From positions 1 to 8,588 of the forward strand of contig JAGRJZ010000166.1 of the NCBI GenBank assembly GCA_020442505.1: a DNA stretch of 8,588 nt, written 5' to 3'. This document shows, in pieces, positions 7,668 through 8,588 of this stretch (within the stretch, counting starts at the first letter, position 1; each line of letters opens with the position of its first letter). Made by a program: the position numbers and the translations under genes. The notes beneath the pieces are model-generated. The model was not told where the DNA came from. It saw only the letters and a program-made list of their open reading frames with translations, and searched no databases. Origin of the DNA: Alphaproteobacteria bacterium (GTDB taxonomy: Bacteria; Pseudomonadota; Alphaproteobacteria; Micavibrionales; Micavibrionaceae).

Positions 7668-7712
7668 TGGGAAAAATTGGATATTTATGGGATAGCATGG
7701 GATTTTATGGAC
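7668..7712. promoter_or_regulatory. MraZ operator: five TGG(G) repeats in 10-base register
   Basis: On the plus strand TGG occurs at 7668, 7678, 7688, 7698 and 7708, exactly every 10 bases. Three of the five are full TGGGA (7668, 7688, 7698) and the outer and second ones are TGGAC and TGGAT. MraZ is known to bind TGGGN direct repeats separated by five bases, placing one site per helical turn. The array covers 12-56 bases upstream of the mraZ start and overlaps the probable core promoter, which fits repression. Confidence 0.8.
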
Positions 7713-7718
7713 GGTCAA
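7689..7718 (-). promoter_or_regulatory. probable mraZ operon promoter
   Basis: On the minus strand TTGACC (7713-7718) is a good -35 element (5 of 6). The best -10 candidate is TATCCC after 18 bases, or CTATCC after 17, both weak. It lies within the MraZ repeats, so bound MraZ would block RNA polymerase. An alternative is TTGCTT with CATAAA slightly upstream. The exact start site is uncertain. Confidence 0.4.
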
Positions 7719-8052
7719 TCGCAGAAAGCAAGAGAAAAAAGAACAACCCACAGGTTTTTGCGTACTATACGCACCACAAGAACGTCGTGGTCGCCGTGGC
7801 GGCTTATGGCCATCCGCTTTCTAACGGGAACAGCTATAACCCGATTGACAAAAAGACAGCCCCGCTGGCATGAGCTCTCCATGAAAAACAATTTAATTTT
7901 TCATAAAAATATCAATTTTTTTCAAAAAACTTTTCCGGGGCGAAATTATATATTCCATAACTAGAAATTTGGTTTTTCAAAACTTTGGGTAGAAATACAA
8001 CTTTTAGTTGTTATATTTAATATTAACATACTGAAAAACATAGAAAAAAATA
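7719..8052. other. intergenic region upstream of mraZ; no convincing gene
   Basis: No reading frame here has both a ribosome site and protein-like composition. The left half has mixed composition and holds a palindrome TGCGTA-CTA-TACGCA (7759-7773), with ACCAC/GTGGT arms (7773-7777 and 7787-7791) directly beside it. The right half (about 7881-8052) is very AT-rich, with an inverted repeat ATGAAAAA/TTTTTCAT (7881-7888 and 7897-7904). These could be regulator sites or an upstream activating tract for the division operon, but I cannot assign them. I found no tRNA or other RNA gene. Confidence 0.5.
7759..7773. repeat. short palindrome, possible operator
   Basis: TGCGTA and TACGCA form perfect 6-base arms around CTA. 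It lies about 100 bases upstream of the mraZ start codon, in the right position for a regulator of the division operon. No known regulator is recognised. Confidence 0.35.
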
Positions 8053-8082
8053 TTGACTTTTTACAGAACAACATGCTAAACA
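8053..8082 (+). promoter_or_regulatory. promoter candidate for the small membrane-protein gene
   Basis: TTGACT (8053-8058) is followed after 18 bases by TAAACA (8077-8082), which is preceded by TGC, an extended -10 pattern. Transcription would begin near 8089, ahead of the small gene at 8148 and after the in-frame ATG at 8073, which argues against that earlier start. Confidence 0.4.
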
Positions 8083-8147
8083 TAACACCATCAGCCACGG
8101 ATGAACCGGGCGATACAAAAAACCAGTTGTGTGTGGGGAGATTAATC

Positions 8148-8294
8148 ATGTTGGCACTGATCCTGATGCTTGTTTTGGGCGTGACCGGCGGACTGTTTGC
8201 AGGAACCATTCTGTACACGGCGCATAAAGCCGCCAAGATCGACCATTTGCATGGCATCGTTCAACAAATGTGGGACGCGCCCCTGTCGCTTTAG
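8148..8294 (+). CDS. small single-pass membrane protein, 48 residues, unknown function
   Basis: I do not recognise this protein. It begins with a hydrophobic membrane segment (about residues 1-24, with a Gly-rich GVTGGLFAG stretch) followed by a short mixed tail (HKAAKIDHLHGIVQQMWDAPLSL). I prefer the ATG at 8148 to the in-frame ATG at 8073 for two reasons: GGGGAG (8135-8140) sits seven bases upstream of it, and the earlier ATG lies in a probable -10 region. It is the only plus-strand gene, it has its own promoter candidate, and a strong terminator follows 25 bases after its stop. The complete set of signals supports a real gene despite its size. Alternatively the transcript (about 270 bases) could act as an RNA. 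Confidence 0.5.
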   Translation: MLALILMLVLGVTGGLFAGTILYTAHKAAKIDHLHGIVQQMWDAPLSL

Positions 8295-8319
8295 ACAGGC
8301 GCACATCTTGCGAAAAAAC

Positions 8320-8361
8320 AAAAAACCGCCCTTGAGGACAAACCCTCCAGGGCGGTTTTTT
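8320..8361. terminator. bidirectional intrinsic terminator between the small gene and rnpB
   Basis: A 13-base perfect stem (AAAAAACCGCCCT with AGGGCGGTTTTTT) continues, after one T/C mismatch, as GAGG/CCTC around a six-base loop. A T run follows on the plus strand and, because of the A run on the other arm, also on the minus strand. It therefore ends both the small gene (plus) and rnpB (minus). Confidence 0.9.
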
Positions 8362-8365
8362 TATC

Positions 8366-8588
8366 GAAAAGCCTGTAAGCCGGGTTTTGTACCTGACGAA
8401 TCAGGCGATGGCCATTCATCTGGGACGTCCGTTGCCGGACGCCTCGAGCGACCTACCCGGGCCGCGATGCGGAAACGCACCGTAGGCGGCCCCTATTTGG
8501 TCTTGCTTCCGGCGGGGTTTACCATGCCGTTTTTGTTACCAAAAACGCGGTGCGCTCTTACCACACCTTTTCACCCTTACCCGGCCTC
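8366..8588 (-). ncRNA. rnpB: RNase P RNA (3' part, cut by window edge)
   Basis: This is the catalytic RNA of RNase P, which matures the 5' ends of tRNAs. Read on the minus strand it shows bacterial type A landmarks in order: GGTAAGGGTGAAAAGGTG, GGTAAGAGCGCACCGC, a P12-like hairpin with GGTAAC, GGTAAACCCC, GCAAGACCAAATAGGGG, CCCGGGTAGG, a hairpin with a GCAA tetraloop, AGATGAATG, and the closing ACAAAACCCGGCTTA of helix P4. The terminal GGCTTTTC should pair with a GAAAAGCC at the 5' end, which lies outside the window. The 3' end is therefore placed near 8366; the terminator follows at once. About 223 bases of an expected 380-450 are present. Confidence 0.96.

Noticed and set aside
7638..7964. 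108-codon plus-strand open frame over the mraZ promoter
   Set aside because: It overlaps the mraZ start and its operator, has no ribosome site and ends in AT-rich DNA with a low-complexity tail.
7961..8257. 98-codon minus-strand open frame opposite the small membrane gene
   Set aside because: It spans very AT-rich DNA, lacks a ribosome site and competes with a plus-strand frame that has a full set of signals.
1..8588. CRISPR array, insertion sequence, tRNA or attachment site
   Set aside because: No spaced direct repeats of the right length, no transposase-like frame, no terminal inverted repeats round the hydrolase gene, and no tRNA-like fold were seen.

Overview
The window is the first part of a division and cell wall (dcw) cluster, almost all on the minus strand, so it reads from right to left. 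The order is mraZ, rsmH, ftsL, ftsI, murE, a MurF-like gene, an alpha/beta-hydrolase gene, then the first two thirds or less of mraY, which runs off the left edge. To the right of mraZ are a promoter region, a tiny plus-strand membrane-protein gene, a two-way terminator, and the 3' part of rnpB (RNase P RNA), which runs off the right edge. The gene order, the alphaproteobacterial style of FtsL (EWDYLNRPARLE), the high GC and rnpB lying near mraZ suggest an alphaproteobacterium. MurE has the DNPR motif of meso-diaminopimelate-adding enzymes, so the peptidoglycan is probably of the Gram-negative mDAP type. I cannot name the genus.

Right side (7657-8588): rnpB and the small plus-strand gene converge on one hairpin (8320-8361) with A and T runs on opposite sides, so it can stop transcription both ways. 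The promoter region of mraZ holds five TGG-type repeats in exact 10-base register (7668-7712), the expected form of a MraZ operator. Between it and the small gene lies an AT-rich stretch with short inverted repeats and no convincing gene.

Middle (2613-7656): mraZ, rsmH, ftsL and ftsI follow each other with 4-base ATGA overlaps, and murE overlaps the end of ftsI. This is a tightly coupled operon. It makes a transcription regulator, a 16S rRNA methyltransferase, two divisome membrane proteins and the mDAP ligase. All have intact family motifs.

Left side (1-2612): the gene at the murF position is an open frame of 375 codons with a good ribosome binding site, and it still resembles MurF at its N terminus. 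However, it has lost the ATP-binding loop, the UDP-binding DSR motif, the carbamylated-lysine region and the C-terminal YNANP motif, and it is about 80 residues short. It looks like a MurF pseudoenzyme or a decaying copy. After it come an AT-rich spacer with a good sigma70-type promoter and a lower-GC alpha/beta-hydrolase gene with an intact Ser-Asp-His set. That gene's stop codon abuts the mraY start. The hydrolase is not a usual dcw member and looks like an insertion into the operon. The degenerate MurF and the inserted hydrolase are the two unusual things here.
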